A stretch of 61,221 nucleotides of DNA from Verrucomicrobiota bacterium (GCA_023386835.1 JAEWIY010000198.1:1-61221), one strand, 5' to 3'. Positions 1-8,778 are shown, counted from the stretch's first letter. The notes: generated by a model not told the origin, from the letters alone. Translations and numbers: made by a program.

Positions 1-101
1 GCCAACCGCTGCACCTCCGCCGCGATCACCTTGGAAAGATCCGCTCCAAAATGAATGGGATAACTCCGGGCCCCGAGCTGGACGGTGAGCGCTTCGATCA
101 T
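1..101 (-). CDS. aroB: 3-dehydroquinate synthase, N-terminal fragment (cut by window edge)
   Basis: Reading the minus strand from an ATG at 101-99 gives 33 codons beginning MIEALTVQLGARSYPIHFGA, and the frame runs off the left edge. The RSYPI...G pattern close to the start is typical of 3-dehydroquinate synthase, the second shikimate-pathway enzyme, which converts DAHP to 3-dehydroquinate in the cytoplasm. A GGGGGA run lies almost directly before the ATG, so the spacing is poor for a ribosome site. The gene is divergent from xylA with about 230 bp between. Only the N-terminus is visible, so the call rests on about 20 characteristic residues; no catalytic residue can be checked. Confidence 0.72.
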   Translation of the reverse strand, partial: MIEALTVQLGARSYPIHFGADLSKVIAAEVQRL

Positions 102-330
102 TCCCCCGCTTAAATGCGGCCCATCCGATCCGGTCAATCAGCGGCTGGCGCGCGTCCGCGTCGCACCCCGAATGCGTCCATGCACCGGCTCTCCAAAGCG
201 CCGCCCGGAGCTGAGGTATTCAATCGTTAGCGCGTCCCATCGACCGGCCCAGCCTTGCGCGAGTGTCGGCGGAGGCGTACACGATTCTCTTTCGCGCACC
301 CGTGGTGGTGCGTCACCATCGTTTTCCCCC

Positions 331-1668
331 ATGGCTAAAAAAGCTGCTTCCGCGAAATCGTACTTCCCGAAGATCGGGACCATTGCTTACGAGGGCACGG
401 GTTCGACGAATCCGCTGGCATTCCGCCACTACAACCCGACCGAGCTGATCGACGGCCGCACGATGAAGGAGCACCTGCGCTTCTCCATCGCCTACTGGCA
501 CGCGTTCCGCGGAGTGGGCTCCGACCCGTTTGGCCCCGGCACCATCCGTCGCCCGTGGGAAGGTCCGAAGGACGACGTGTCCAACGCCAAGCGGCGCCTC
601 GATGCGGCTTTCGAGTTCTTCCAAAAGATCGAGTCGCCGTTTTGGTGCTTCCACGACCGCGACATCGCCCCTGAGGGCCGTTCGCTGCGCGAGTCGAACA
701 AGTTCCTCGACGAGGTCGTCGCCCACGCGAAGCAGCTGCAGGACGCGACCGGCATCAAACTGCTCTGGGGCACGGCCAACCTGTTCAGCAACCCGCGCTA
801 CATGGCGGGCGCGGCGACCAATCCCGATGCGCACGTCTTCGCGTACGCGGCCGCGCAGGTGAAGAAGGCGCTCGAAGTCACGAAGGAACTCGGTGGTGAG
901 AACTATGTGTTCTGGGGCGGTCGTGAGGGCTACGAGACCCTGCTCAACACCGATCTGAAGCGGGAACAGGACCATCTCGCAGCCTTCCTCCACATGGCGA
1001 AGGACTACGCGAAGGAGATCGGCTTCGACGGCCAGTTCCTGATCGAGCCCAAGCCGAAGGAGCCGACGAAGCACCAGTACGACTTCGATGTCGCGAGCGG
1101 CATCGCCTTCCTGCGGACCTACAAACTCGACAAGGTCTTCAAGTTTAACATCGAAACCAACCACGCGACCCTCGCCGGCCACAGCTTCGCGCACGAGATC
1201 GAAGTCGCCGCCGCCGCCGGCATGCTCGGGTCGATCGACGCCAACACCGGCGACACGCTGCTCGGCTGGGACACCGACCAGTTCAACACGGACATCAAGG
1301 AGCTCACGCTCGCGATGGTCTCGATTCTCCGCGCCGGCGGGCTTGGTACCGGCGGCTTCAACTTCGACGCCAAACTGCGCCGCCAGTCCATCGACCTCGA
1401 GGACCTGTTCTACGCGCACATCGGCGGCATGGATGCCTACGCCGCGGCCTTCAAGATCGCGCGCCGCATCCTCGCCGAGGGCAAGCTCACCCAGTTCGTC
1501 GCCGCACGCTACAACTCGTTCAATGTCGGCTTCGGCAAGGACATCGAGAAGCGCAAGGTCGGCTTCAAGGATCTCGAGAAGATCGCGTTCGAGCTTGGCG
1601 AACCGAAGCCGCAGAGCGGCCGCCAGGAGTACCTCGAGAACCTGGTCAACACGTACCTGCACGGCTGA
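331..1668 (+). CDS. xylA: xylose isomerase
   Basis: Interconverts D-xylose and D-xylulose (also glucose and fructose) in the cytoplasm. The ATG at 331 (MAKKAASAKSYFPKIG) gives 445 residues, matching the class II xylose isomerase length of about 440; the frame is open further upstream but that stretch does not look like protein. Visible hallmarks are FHDRD (His108, Asp111, the ring-opening pair), WGGREGYE, the metal-site glutamate in IEPKPKEPTKHQYDFD (Glu239), and the NIETNHATLAGH and GSIDANTGD blocks. The gene is single, with its own terminator, and is followed by PPi-phosphofructokinase rather than xylulokinase, so the rest of xylose catabolism must lie elsewhere. I saw no convincing XylR operator in the 230 bp upstream. 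Confidence 0.97.
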   Translation: MAKKAASAKSYFPKIGTIAYEGTGSTNPLAFRHYNPTELIDGRTMKEHLRFSIAYWHAFRGVGSDPFGPGTIRRPWEGPKDDVSNAKRRLDAAFEFFQKIESPFWCFHDRDIAPEGRSLRESNKFLDEVVAHAKQLQDATGIKLLWGTANLFSNPRYMAGAATNPDAHVFAYAAAQVKKALEVTKELGGENYVFWGGREGYETLLNTDLKREQDHLAAFLHMAKDYAKEIGFDGQFLIEPKPKEPTKHQYDFDVASGIAFLRTYKLDKVFKFNIETNHATLAGHSFAHEIEVAAAAGMLGSIDANTGDTLLGWDTDQFNTDIKELTLAMVSILRAGGLGTGGFNFDAKLRRQSIDLEDLFYAHIGGMDAYAAAFKIARRILAEGKLTQFVAARYNSFNVGFGKDIEKRKVGFKDLEKIAFELGEPKPQSGRQEYLENLVNTYLHG

Positions 1669-1696
1669 GCCGTCGCGAATCTCACGCCCGCTTCAG

Positions 1697-1727
1697 GCGC
1701 CTCCCCTTTTCGGGAGGCGCTTTTTTT
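1697..1727 (+). terminator. intrinsic terminator of xylA
   Basis: A perfect 9-bp stem, GCGCCTCCC (1697-1705) with GGGAGGCGC (1712-1720), has a six-base loop and is followed by seven T residues (1721-1727). It starts 28 bp after the xylA stop codon and separates xylA from the next gene. Confidence 0.92.
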
Positions 1728-1887
1728 GCGCGCAGTCGGCAGGGCAACTTGGCCCATGAACTTGTTAAATGCCTCCCCTGCCGGCCTCTCTCGCTTCGCC
1801 AAGTCGCGCGCAGCGTTCAGCAAGGATCGATCATCGTGACGGCTCGACGGCGGCCCGCGCCGATTCCAGTGTGAGCGCGCTTCTGCC

Positions 1888-3126
1888 ATGACTTCGCTCG
1901 CCCGTCCGAAAAAGGTCGCCCTGCTCACCGCCGGGGGTCTCGCGCCCTGCCTCAGTTCCGCCGTGGGTGGTCTGATTGAGCGCTACTCCGAGATCGCCCC
2001 CGAAATCGAAATCATCGCCTACCGCGGCGGATACAAGGGCCTCCTGCTCGGCGACAGCTACGTGGTCGGGCCGGCCGAACGCGCCGCCGCCCCGATCCTG
2101 CACCAGCATGGCGGCAGCCCGATCGGCAACAGCCGCGTCAAACTCACCAACGTGAAGGACTGCGTGAAACGCGGCCTCGTGAAGGAAGGCCAGGATCCGC
2201 AAAAGGTCGCCGCCGACCAACTGGTGCGCGACGGGGTGGACGTGCTGCACACGATCGGTGGGGACGACACGAATACCGCGGCGGCCGACCTGGCGGCGTT
2301 CCTCGCCCGCAACAATTACGGCCTGACGGTGCTCGGCCTGCCCAAGACGATCGACAACGACGTGTATCCCATCCGTCAATCGCTGGGCGCGTGGACCGCC
2401 GCCGAACAAGGCGCGCGCTTTTTCCGCAACGTCGTGTGCGAGCACAACGCCAACCCGCGCATGCTCATCATTCACGAGGTGATGGGACGCAACTGTGGCT
2501 GGCTGACCGCCGCGACGGCCGCCGCGTATCTAAAACTTCTCGACAACGACAGCTTTGTGCCGGGCCTGGGACTGGCCCGCGAGAACCTGGAGGTGCACGG
2601 CCTCTACATCCCGGAGATGGTGATCGACCTCGCCGCGGAAGCAGAGCGGCTGCGTCGGATCATGGACCGGGTCGACAACCTCAACGTGTTCATCAGCGAG
2701 GGCGCCGGTGTGGAGAGCATCGTCGCCGAGATGCAGGCGAAGGGTCAGGACGTGCCGCGCGATGCCTTCGGTCACGTCAAACTGGATGCAGTCAATCCGG
2801 GCAAGTGGTTCGGCGACCAGTTCGCCAAGATGGTGGGCGCCGAGAAGGTGCTGGTGCAAAAGAGCGGCTACTTCGCCCGCGCGGCCGCGGCCAATGCCGA
2901 TGACCTGCGTTTGATCAAGAGCTGCGCCGATCTCGCCGTGGAGTGCGCGCTGCGCCGGGAGAGCGGCGTCATCGGCCACGACGAGGATAATCAGAATCAG
3001 CTGCGTGCGATCGAGTTCGCCCGCATCAAGGGCGGCAAGCCGTTCGATCCCACCAAGGCCTGGTTCGTGCAGATGCTCGCCGACATTGGCCAGCCCGCCG
3101 GCGCCCCGGTCACCGTCGCGCACTAG
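1888..3126 (+). CDS. pfp: pyrophosphate-dependent 6-phosphofructokinase
   Basis: Phosphorylates fructose 6-phosphate to fructose 1,6-bisphosphate using PPi, reversibly, in glycolysis and gluconeogenesis. The 412-residue protein has GGDDT at 124-128, where the second Asp replaces the Gly of ATP enzymes, and PKTIDND at 152-158, where Lys replaces the Gly of PGTIDND. In known families these two substitutions together mark PPi specificity. MGRNCGW at 199-205 is the conserved substrate loop. The length fits the roughly 400-residue PPi-PFK clade rather than the 320-residue ATP enzymes. The ATG start at 1888 is followed by a normal Rossmann-like N-terminus (VALLTAGG). No regulatory site was recognised upstream. 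The donor preference is inferred from motifs, not measured. Confidence 0.95.
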   Translation: MTSLARPKKVALLTAGGLAPCLSSAVGGLIERYSEIAPEIEIIAYRGGYKGLLLGDSYVVGPAERAAAPILHQHGGSPIGNSRVKLTNVKDCVKRGLVKEGQDPQKVAADQLVRDGVDVLHTIGGDDTNTAAADLAAFLARNNYGLTVLGLPKTIDNDVYPIRQSLGAWTAAEQGARFFRNVVCEHNANPRMLIIHEVMGRNCGWLTAATAAAYLKLLDNDSFVPGLGLARENLEVHGLYIPEMVIDLAAEAERLRRIMDRVDNLNVFISEGAGVESIVAEMQAKGQDVPRDAFGHVKLDAVNPGKWFGDQFAKMVGAEKVLVQKSGYFARAAAANADDLRLIKSCADLAVECALRRESGVIGHDEDNQNQLRAIEFARIKGGKPFDPTKAWFVQMLADIGQPAGAPVTVAH

Positions 3127-3259
3127 GCCGGAGAAGCCGTCTCACCCTGCCCTCGTGGTGGCGGAGAGCCGATGGATCGATTGCGGTCGGTCGTCGAACT
3201 GCTTTCCCGCTGGCGGGACGGCCTGCGTCCTGCATCGTTGTTCCAACTGTTTTTCACGC

Positions 3260-4768
3260 ATGATCACGTCGTCCGCTGCTGCCGAACACGTACCTGATAC
3301 TTCATCTGATCGATCCGGCATCGGCGGACACCCGAAGGGACTGACCACCCTCTTCTTCACGGAGATGTGGGAGCGGTTCAGTTACTATGGCATGCGCGCC
3401 CTGCTCGTGCTCTTCATGACGCTGAGCGTCGCGGAGGGCGGACTGGGCTTCGAGACAAGCCGGGCGGCCGCGATCTACGGCACGTACACGATGAGCGTGT
3501 ACCTGTTGAGCATCCTCGGTGGTTTTATCGCGGACAACTTCATCGGCGCCCGGCGGGCCGTCTTGTGGGGCGGCGTCATCATCGCATCCGGACACTACGC
3601 GATGGCTTTGCCGAGCACGGGCACGTTCTTCGTCGGCCTCGGCCTGGTGGCGATCGGCACGGGCCTGCTCAAGCCCAACATCTCAACGATGGTCGGCAGC
3701 TTGTATTCACCCACGGATACACGCCGGGACGCCGGTTTCTCGATCTTCTACATGGGCATCAACATCGGCGCGCTCGCGTCGGCGATCGTGTGCGGCTTCC
3801 TCGCGCAGCATCCCTGGTTCAAGGACCTGCTCGCCTCCTACTCGATCGATCCGCGCAGCAGCTGGCACTGGGCGTTCGGGGCGGCCGGTGTCGGCATGAC
3901 GTTCGGCCTGATCACCTACCTGCGCCGCGCCGCCACCCTGGCTACGGTCGGCGCCGCGCCGACGACGCAGGGGGAAGGTCGGCCGTGGGGCCGGCTCGGC
4001 CTGGTGGCAATTGGCTCGGTGGCGCTGATTCTCCTGATGGTCGCGAGCGACCGCTATCGCGTCATTGTCTACGGACTATTCCTCGCGCAGGTGGCCGCGA
4101 TCATTTTCTTCGCGATCCGTCCGGATGTGGAGAGTCGCCGCATTGCCGCGATCCTCGTGCTGTTCTTCGCCGCCCAGGTGTTCTGGGCGATCTTCGAACA
4201 GGCCGGGTCCTCGATCTCGTTGTTTGCCGACCGGCTGACCGACAACCGCCTGTTCGGCGTCGAATTTCCCTCCGCGTGGTGGCAGTCGGTCAATTCGGCC
4301 TGGGTGATCACGCTCGCACCACTGTTTGCGTGGCTGTGGATCAAGCTCGGGCCGCGGCAGCCCTCGAGCCCGGCCAAGTTCGCCCTCGGCCTCCTGTTCG
4401 TGGCGCTGTCGTTCGTCTGGATGATCCCTGCCGCGAAGCTGACCGCGGAGGGCAAGGTGTCGCCGATCTGGCTGCTCGGACTCTTTTTCCTCCAAACCAC
4501 GGGGGAGATGCTGCTCAGCCCGGTGGGTTTGAGCACGATGACCAAACTCGCACCCGCGCGACTGACGGGCCTGGTCATGGGCATCTGGTTCCTCGCCGCC
4601 GCGCTGGGCAACAAGCTGGCCGGCCTGCTCGCCAGCGACTTCGACGCAAGCGATCCGACGGGCCTCGCGTCGTTCTTCGCCCAACAGGCGCTCTGGGTCG
4701 GTGGTGCCACTCTTCTGCTGTTCCTGCTGGTGCCGTGGGTTCGCCGCCTGATGGGCGGTATCCACTAG
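3260..4768 (+). CDS. POT/PTR family proton-coupled peptide transporter
   Basis: Inner-membrane symporter of the major facilitator superfamily that imports di- and tripeptides with protons. The ATG at 3260 (MITSSAAAEHVPDTSS) gives 502 residues; the open frame extends upstream over non-protein-like sequence. EMWERFSYYGMRALL near residues 35-50 contains the POT signature ExxERFxYYG, and about 12-14 hydrophobic segments follow, with the family's GLLKPNIS block in TM4-5. The gene lies 133 bp after pfp and 76 bp before thpR on the same strand, so it could share a transcript with either, but no functional link is evident. Substrate cannot be fixed from sequence. Confidence 0.93.
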   Translation: MITSSAAAEHVPDTSSDRSGIGGHPKGLTTLFFTEMWERFSYYGMRALLVLFMTLSVAEGGLGFETSRAAAIYGTYTMSVYLLSILGGFIADNFIGARRAVLWGGVIIASGHYAMALPSTGTFFVGLGLVAIGTGLLKPNISTMVGSLYSPTDTRRDAGFSIFYMGINIGALASAIVCGFLAQHPWFKDLLASYSIDPRSSWHWAFGAAGVGMTFGLITYLRRAATLATVGAAPTTQGEGRPWGRLGLVAIGSVALILLMVASDRYRVIVYGLFLAQVAAIIFFAIRPDVESRRIAAILVLFFAAQVFWAIFEQAGSSISLFADRLTDNRLFGVEFPSAWWQSVNSAWVITLAPLFAWLWIKLGPRQPSSPAKFALGLLFVALSFVWMIPAAKLTAEGKVSPIWLLGLFFLQTTGEMLLSPVGLSTMTKLAPARLTGLVMGIWFLAAALGNKLAGLLASDFDASDPTGLASFFAQQALWVGGATLLLFLLVPWVRRLMGGIH

Positions 4769-4844
4769 CCGCCGACATCGGTCGGAAAGCACCTCGCCAG
4801 TTGAAGCCGAGGGAGAACGGCTGTTCCGTAGCCGCTCGTCCGTC

Positions 4845-5387
4845 ATGCGCCTGTTTGTTGCTCTCCTACCCACCGATGCCATTCGAGCGGCTCTGTCCAA
4901 GCTCGACGACGACCGCCCGGGATTCCGCTGGGTCCCGACCGGGCAGGCGCACATCACGATGCGTTTTCTCGGCGAACTCTCGGACGAAAACCTGGAGAAA
5001 GCCGAGGCCGCGCTGGCGCGGGTGCGGGTCGAGCCTTTCTGGGTCGAGGTCGGCTCAGTCGGGCGTTTCCCGCCTCGCGGCCGCGCCAACGTGGTCTGGG
5101 CGGGATTGAGCCAGCATCATCCGCGGCTGCATCAACTCCGGCAGCAGATTGACGATGGCCTGCTCGCGGCCGGCGTGCCGGTTGAATTGAGCCCGTTTGT
5201 TCCGCACCTGACCGTGGCCCGCGTTCGCGACGCTGCCCCCCAGGCGGTGGAACACTGGCTCAAGCGGCACCGCGAGTTCGCCGGGCCCGCCTGGCACGTT
5301 GACTCGTTTGCCCTGATGGCGAGCGAGCTGCGTCCCAGCGGAGCGGAGCACCACGTGCACCGCCTGTATCCGCTGGCCCGCGACTAG
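4845..5387 (+). CDS. thpR: RNA 2',3'-cyclic phosphodiesterase (2'-5' RNA ligase family)
   Basis: Member of the 2H phosphoesterase superfamily, which hydrolyses RNA 2',3'-cyclic phosphates to 2'-phosphates and can join tRNA halves in vitro. The 180-residue protein starts MRLFVALLP, a typical ThpR N-terminus. It contains both catalytic HxT motifs, HIT at 36-38 and HLT at 121-123, about 85 residues apart as expected. The conserved RFLGE and GRFP...NVVWAG segments are also present. It ends 66 bp from the stop of the convergent M3 peptidase gene. Confidence 0.94.
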   Translation: MRLFVALLPTDAIRAALSKLDDDRPGFRWVPTGQAHITMRFLGELSDENLEKAEAALARVRVEPFWVEVGSVGRFPPRGRANVVWAGLSQHHPRLHQLRQQIDDGLLAAGVPVELSPFVPHLTVARVRDAAPQAVEHWLKRHREFAGPAWHVDSFALMASELRPSGAEHHVHRLYPLARD

Positions 5388-5409
5388 ATCCCCGGAATAG
5401 GTGAGCGAC

Positions 5410-5433
5410 CCGTCCGATGAGCACACCGGACGG
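5410..5433. terminator. possible bidirectional terminator hairpin
   Basis: CCGTCCG (5410-5416) pairs with CGGACGG (5427-5433) across a 10-base loop in the 66-bp gap between two convergent stop codons. There is no T-tract on either strand, so this is a placement-based guess. Confidence 0.3.
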
Positions 5434-5453
5434 ATTGCGCACTCCGAGTGTGG

Positions 5454-7361
5454 TTACTGAGCTCCCGCGGCGGGGCTCGCTTCGCGCCGCGCCAGGATCT
5501 CCTCCATCTGGTCCATGATGCGTTCCATGCGCGCCGCGGTGGAGCGGTAGGGCGCCGCCGTGGCGAGGTCCACGCCGGCCCGCTTGACCAGTTCATACGG
5601 GTGATCCGAACCACCCGCCTTCAGCAGCCCGAGGTAGGTATCCACCACTCCCGGCTCGCCGGCCAGGATCCGGTCGGCAAAGAGGTTGGCCGCCGCCATC
5701 GAGGTGGCGTACTGGAAAACGTAGTACCCGCGGTAGAAGTGCGGGATGTGCGCCCACTCCACCGTGTAGAGGTCGTCGATGGCCACGACCCCCTGGTCGT
5801 GCCCGTGGTAGCGCTTGAGGATTTCGCCGTAGAGCCCGGTGAGCCGCCGGCCCGACAACGCCCCGCCCTGCTCCACGATCTCGCGCGCCTTCAGCTCGAA
5901 TTCGGCGAACATGGCCTGCCGGTAGAAGGTGGCGCGCATGCCTTCGAGCGCGGACCCGAGGTAGAACAGGCGCTCGTCGTCCGACTGCGCCTCCTTCAGC
6001 ATGCGCTCGAGCAGGAGCACCTCGTTGACCACCGACGCGATCTCCGCCGTGAAGATTGAGTAGCCGGCCGTCGGATACGGCTGGTGCGCGTTGGCCAGGA
6101 TCGAATGCATCCCGTGACCCCACTCGTGGGCGAGGGTCGAGACCGATTCGTAGTTGTCCTGGTAATTCATCAGCACGTAGGGATGCACGCCATAGGCACG
6201 TCCGCTCATGTACGCGCCGGACCGCTTGCCGGTTTGCGGGTACACGTGCGTCCAGGGTGACTCGAGCGCGTTGCGCATGCCGGCCACGTACTCGGGCCCG
6301 AGCGGCTCGACGGCCGCGACCGTCAGGCGACGACCTTCGTCATATGGGAACGGCTTCTCGAGCGTCACCAGGTCCGGATAGATGTCGTAGTACCGCATCT
6401 GGTCGACGCCGAGCAAACGGCCGCGCAAACGGAAGTAGCGGTGCAATGTCGGCAGGGTCGCCTCCACCTCGCTCAGCAGCGTGCGATAAACCGACTCCGG
6501 GATGTTCTGTGGCGCCAGCGCGGCCTCAAGCGTGGTGCGATATTTGCGGGCCCGCATGTAGAAGATGTCGGTCTGCACCTGGCCGGCAAACGTGGTGCCA
6601 AAGGTATTCTCGTACGTCTTGTACGTGCCCCAAAACGTATCGAAGACCAGCTTACGGTCGTCGCGGTTTTTCGAGGTGCGATGCTTGTTGTAGCCGGCCG
6701 CGTCGAGCCGGGCCTGCTCACCGGTGCTGAGTATGACCGTCGGCCAGGGCAGGTCCGAGTTGGTCAGGATGTTGTGCACCTGGCTGCCGGTGCCCGTGGC
6801 CAGGCTGCTGGAGGAAAGGATCTGCTCGGCCTCCGCGCTCAGCACGTGTGGCCGCGAGCGCAGCGTCTCCTCGATCGGGAAACGGTACGGCTCCAGCCGG
6901 GGCTCGTTTTGCAGGTAGGAATACACGCGATCGTCACCCAGCGAAAGCATCTCCGGGTCGATCCAGCTGGCCGCGCTGTTCAACTGCGCAAACAGGTCGC
7001 GCGCGAGGCTGAGGCGCTCGATCGAGCTCGACTCCCGGAGATCCTCGTCCGCGCGCAGGCTGGCGTAAATGGCCAGCCGCATCGTGTCCTGCTGGATCCG
7101 ATACAGCAACTCCATCAGTTCCGCCAGCTGCGCCGCCCCATCGCCCAGCTTGCCCCGGTAGGTGGCGAGTTTCGGCAACTCACCCGCGATGCGCTGGCGC
7201 TCCGCTTCCCAGGCCTCGGTTGACGGAAAAAGGTCGGTCAGGTCCCATTGAATCTGGCGCGGCGGCTCCGGGTCGGCGGCGGCGGCGGACGAACCCGCCG
7301 GCAGCGCGGCGAGCACACAGCAGGCGGCGGTGGCACGGCTCAACAAAGAGGAAAGAAGCAT
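5454..7361 (-). CDS. pepF: M3 family oligoendopeptidase with signal peptide
   Basis: Zinc metallopeptidase of the oligoendopeptidase F group, which cleaves short peptides. The chosen ATG at 7361 gives 635 residues starting MLLSSLLSRATAACCVLAALPAGSSAAAAD, a good Sec signal peptide; an in-frame start 36 codons upstream would bury it. The zinc motif HEWGH lies at 412-416, followed by FTAEIASVVNE, which supplies the third ligand, and the C-terminal YRGYYVFQYATS block typical of PepF. PepF enzymes in Firmicutes are cytoplasmic, so export to the periplasm or surface is notable. It shares a 95-bp divergent promoter region with the SMR exporter gene. Confidence is high for family, moderate for location. 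Confidence 0.92.
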   Translation of the reverse strand: MLLSSLLSRATAACCVLAALPAGSSAAAADPEPPRQIQWDLTDLFPSTEAWEAERQRIAGELPKLATYRGKLGDGAAQLAELMELLYRIQQDTMRLAIYASLRADEDLRESSSIERLSLARDLFAQLNSAASWIDPEMLSLGDDRVYSYLQNEPRLEPYRFPIEETLRSRPHVLSAEAEQILSSSSLATGTGSQVHNILTNSDLPWPTVILSTGEQARLDAAGYNKHRTSKNRDDRKLVFDTFWGTYKTYENTFGTTFAGQVQTDIFYMRARKYRTTLEAALAPQNIPESVYRTLLSEVEATLPTLHRYFRLRGRLLGVDQMRYYDIYPDLVTLEKPFPYDEGRRLTVAAVEPLGPEYVAGMRNALESPWTHVYPQTGKRSGAYMSGRAYGVHPYVLMNYQDNYESVSTLAHEWGHGMHSILANAHQPYPTAGYSIFTAEIASVVNEVLLLERMLKEAQSDDERLFYLGSALEGMRATFYRQAMFAEFELKAREIVEQGGALSGRRLTGLYGEILKRYHGHDQGVVAIDDLYTVEWAHIPHFYRGYYVFQYATSMAAANLFADRILAGEPGVVDTYLGLLKAGGSDHPYELVKRAGVDLATAAPYRSTAARMERIMDQMEEILARREASPAAGAQ

Positions 7362-7456
7362 GGCGGTAAGAGGTGAAGCTGCCGCGAAATGACAATTTCG
7401 TTTTGCAGCCGGTCCGCGGGCTGGTGCGCCCGGAACTTTCGTGCCACGGTGCCCCG

Positions 7457-7774
7457 ATGCATTGGACACTCCTGTTCATCGCCGCGGCCCTGGAGGTGGT
7501 CTGGGCGGTCGGGCTGAAAAGCACCCACGGCTTCACGCGCCTCTGGCCATCTGTTTACGTCATCGCCGCGATGGCCGTCAGCATGTGGTTGCTCGCGCTG
7601 GCCGCCCGGGGTCTGCCGATTGGCACTGCCTACGCGGTCTGGACCGGTATCGGCGCGGTGGGCACCGCAATTTTTGGCATGGTGCTGCTGAACGAACCGG
7701 CGTCCGCCACCCGCTTGCTCTGCATCGCCCTGATCATCGGCGGTGTGGTCGGGCTCAAATTTTCCGCCCACTGA
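7457..7774 (+). CDS. gdx: SMR family efflux protein, guanidinium exporter type
   Basis: Small multidrug resistance protein (formerly SugE) that exchanges guanidinium for protons in the inner membrane as an antiparallel dimer. The ATG at 7457 (MHWTLLFIAAALEVVW) gives 105 residues and four hydrophobic helices. Glu13 in the LEVVW motif is the essential ion-coupling residue, and GTAYAVWTGIGAVGT is the conserved TM3 segment. The Gdx subtype (rather than EmrE/Qac) is inferred from general resemblance. The open frame upstream is rejected because it places hydrophilic residues before TM1. It is followed after 9 bp by the oxygenase-like gene, so they are probably co-transcribed. I looked for guanidine-sensing riboswitch motifs upstream and found none. 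Confidence 0.88.
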   Translation: MHWTLLFIAAALEVVWAVGLKSTHGFTRLWPSVYVIAAMAVSMWLLALAARGLPIGTAYAVWTGIGAVGTAIFGMVLLNEPASATRLLCIALIIGGVVGLKFSAH

Positions 7775-7783
7775 TCGTTTTCC

Positions 7784-8401
7784 ATGCCAACGCGCAGCCA
7801 TTTTGCCACACAGGTCTACGTCGAGCCGCTGCAGTCCGGCTCGTTGACCCGCTACAACGAGGAACTCGCGGAAGAGTGCGCCCGCCTGCGCGACTACGAT
7901 GCCGCAGGCCGGCGCTGGTCTGAGAAGAATTACCCGGGTGGATACACCAGCTACGCGTCGATGAATGAGCTGCATCATTTCTCGAGCACGTTCGCGGCGC
8001 TGGAGAAGAAGCTGACCCGGCACGTGCGCGCCTTCGCCAAGGCTCTCGACCTCGACCTGCGCGGCCGCACCGTCCGGATGACCGACTGCTGGGTGAACAT
8101 CATGCCGCCGACGGCTGCCCACTCGCTGCACCTGCACCCGCTCTCGTTCATCAGTGGCACTTACTACGTGAAGACGCCGCGTGGCTGCCCCGGCCTGAAG
8201 TTTGAGGACCCGCGGTTGGACCGCTTTATGGCCGCGCCGCCGAAGCTGGCGCAGGCGCGCCCGTCCAACCGGACGCACGTCACGTATCCAGCCGAAGCGG
8301 GCAACGTGATCCTCTTCGAGAGCTGGCTGCGGCATGAGGTCGCCAGCAATCGCGTCGAAGACGAACGCATCAGCATCAGCTTCAATTACGATTGGAGATA
8401 G
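7784..8401 (+). CDS. putative 2OG-Fe(II) oxygenase (TIGR02466-like)
   Basis: The 205-residue protein resembles the TIGR02466 family of putative 2-oxoglutarate and iron-dependent oxygenases. Features seen are the HSLHLHP segment followed by LSFISGTYYVKTP (candidate metal ligands and first core strands), GNVILFESWLRHEV (distal histidine) and RISISFN, where the Arg would bind the 2OG carboxylate and the strand closes the double-stranded beta helix. No substrate is known for this family. It follows the SMR gene by 9 bp, suggesting one transcript, though a biochemical link is not obvious. The ATG start is directly supported by the tight spacing. Confidence 0.8.
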   Translation: MPTRSHFATQVYVEPLQSGSLTRYNEELAEECARLRDYDAAGRRWSEKNYPGGYTSYASMNELHHFSSTFAALEKKLTRHVRAFAKALDLDLRGRTVRMTDCWVNIMPPTAAHSLHLHPLSFISGTYYVKTPRGCPGLKFEDPRLDRFMAAPPKLAQARPSNRTHVTYPAEAGNVILFESWLRHEVASNRVEDERISISFNYDWR

Positions 8402-8426
8402 AAGCAGCCTCGCAGAACTCGCCTGC

Positions 8427-8458
8427 GGAGAAGGGAGAAAGGAGCAGGGAGCAGGGGG
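8427..8458. repeat. purine-rich simple repeat
   Basis: A 32-base G/A-rich tract made of near repeats of GGGAGAA, GGAGCAG and GGGAGCAG lies just after the oxygenase-like gene. It looks like a low-complexity intergenic sequence and argues against protein coding in 8402-8550. Confidence 0.5.
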
Positions 8459-8550
8459 TGGACGAAGTCGGCGCGCGCGGCGGGATCACGTCTGGAGCCG
8501 GGTCGGGCTCGCGTTTTGGTGACTCGTGTTTTCGGTGCGGGGTTGTCGTC

Positions 8551-8778
8551 GTGATCGTCATTCGCCGCCTTGTTGATCGCCATCGAGCCTACACCGCGAT
8601 TTTCCTGCGCGGAGAGCCGCCGCGGATTTTTCCGACGACCGACGCGGAGCACGGCCGAATCCTGCAGATCTACAAACAGGATCAGCGCTACGAGGGCATC
8701 CTGAACGACTTCACGGATTTTCATCTTGGCCCGTCGCCAGCGTCTCCTGCCAAGGGCGCGCCGGGCGACGGAACCTAA
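8551..8778 (+). CDS. small hypothetical protein, doubtful
   Basis: A GTG at 8551 opens a 75-residue frame. Its middle part (RAYTAIFLRGEPPRIFPTTD and then DAEHGRILQIYKQDQRYEGI) has the amino-acid balance of a real protein, while the same frame upstream, through the purine-rich tract, does not. I recognise no family or motif. An open frame on the opposite strand (8386-8805) is Arg-rich and looks like a shadow. There is no ribosome binding site at the GTG. It is either a small unknown protein or a decayed gene fragment. Confidence 0.3.
   Translation: MIVIRRLVDRHRAYTAIFLRGEPPRIFPTTDAEHGRILQIYKQDQRYEGILNDFTDFHLGPSPASPAKGAPGDGT

Noticed and set aside
313..1662. Long open frame on the minus strand opposite xylA
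   Set aside because: It mirrors the codon structure of xylA in high-GC DNA; the protein is Leu/Val/Arg/Glu-rich with no recognisable domain, while the plus strand is a clear xylose isomerase.
3367..5109. 580-codon open frame overlapping the POT transporter and thpR in another frame
   Set aside because: Arg/Gly/Pro-rich and crosses two well-supported genes.
7362..7456. Possible guanidine riboswitch before the SMR exporter gene
   Set aside because: Only a CGAAAT-GACA-ATTTCG hairpin is present; the paired ACGR loops of guanidine-II and other known folds are absent.
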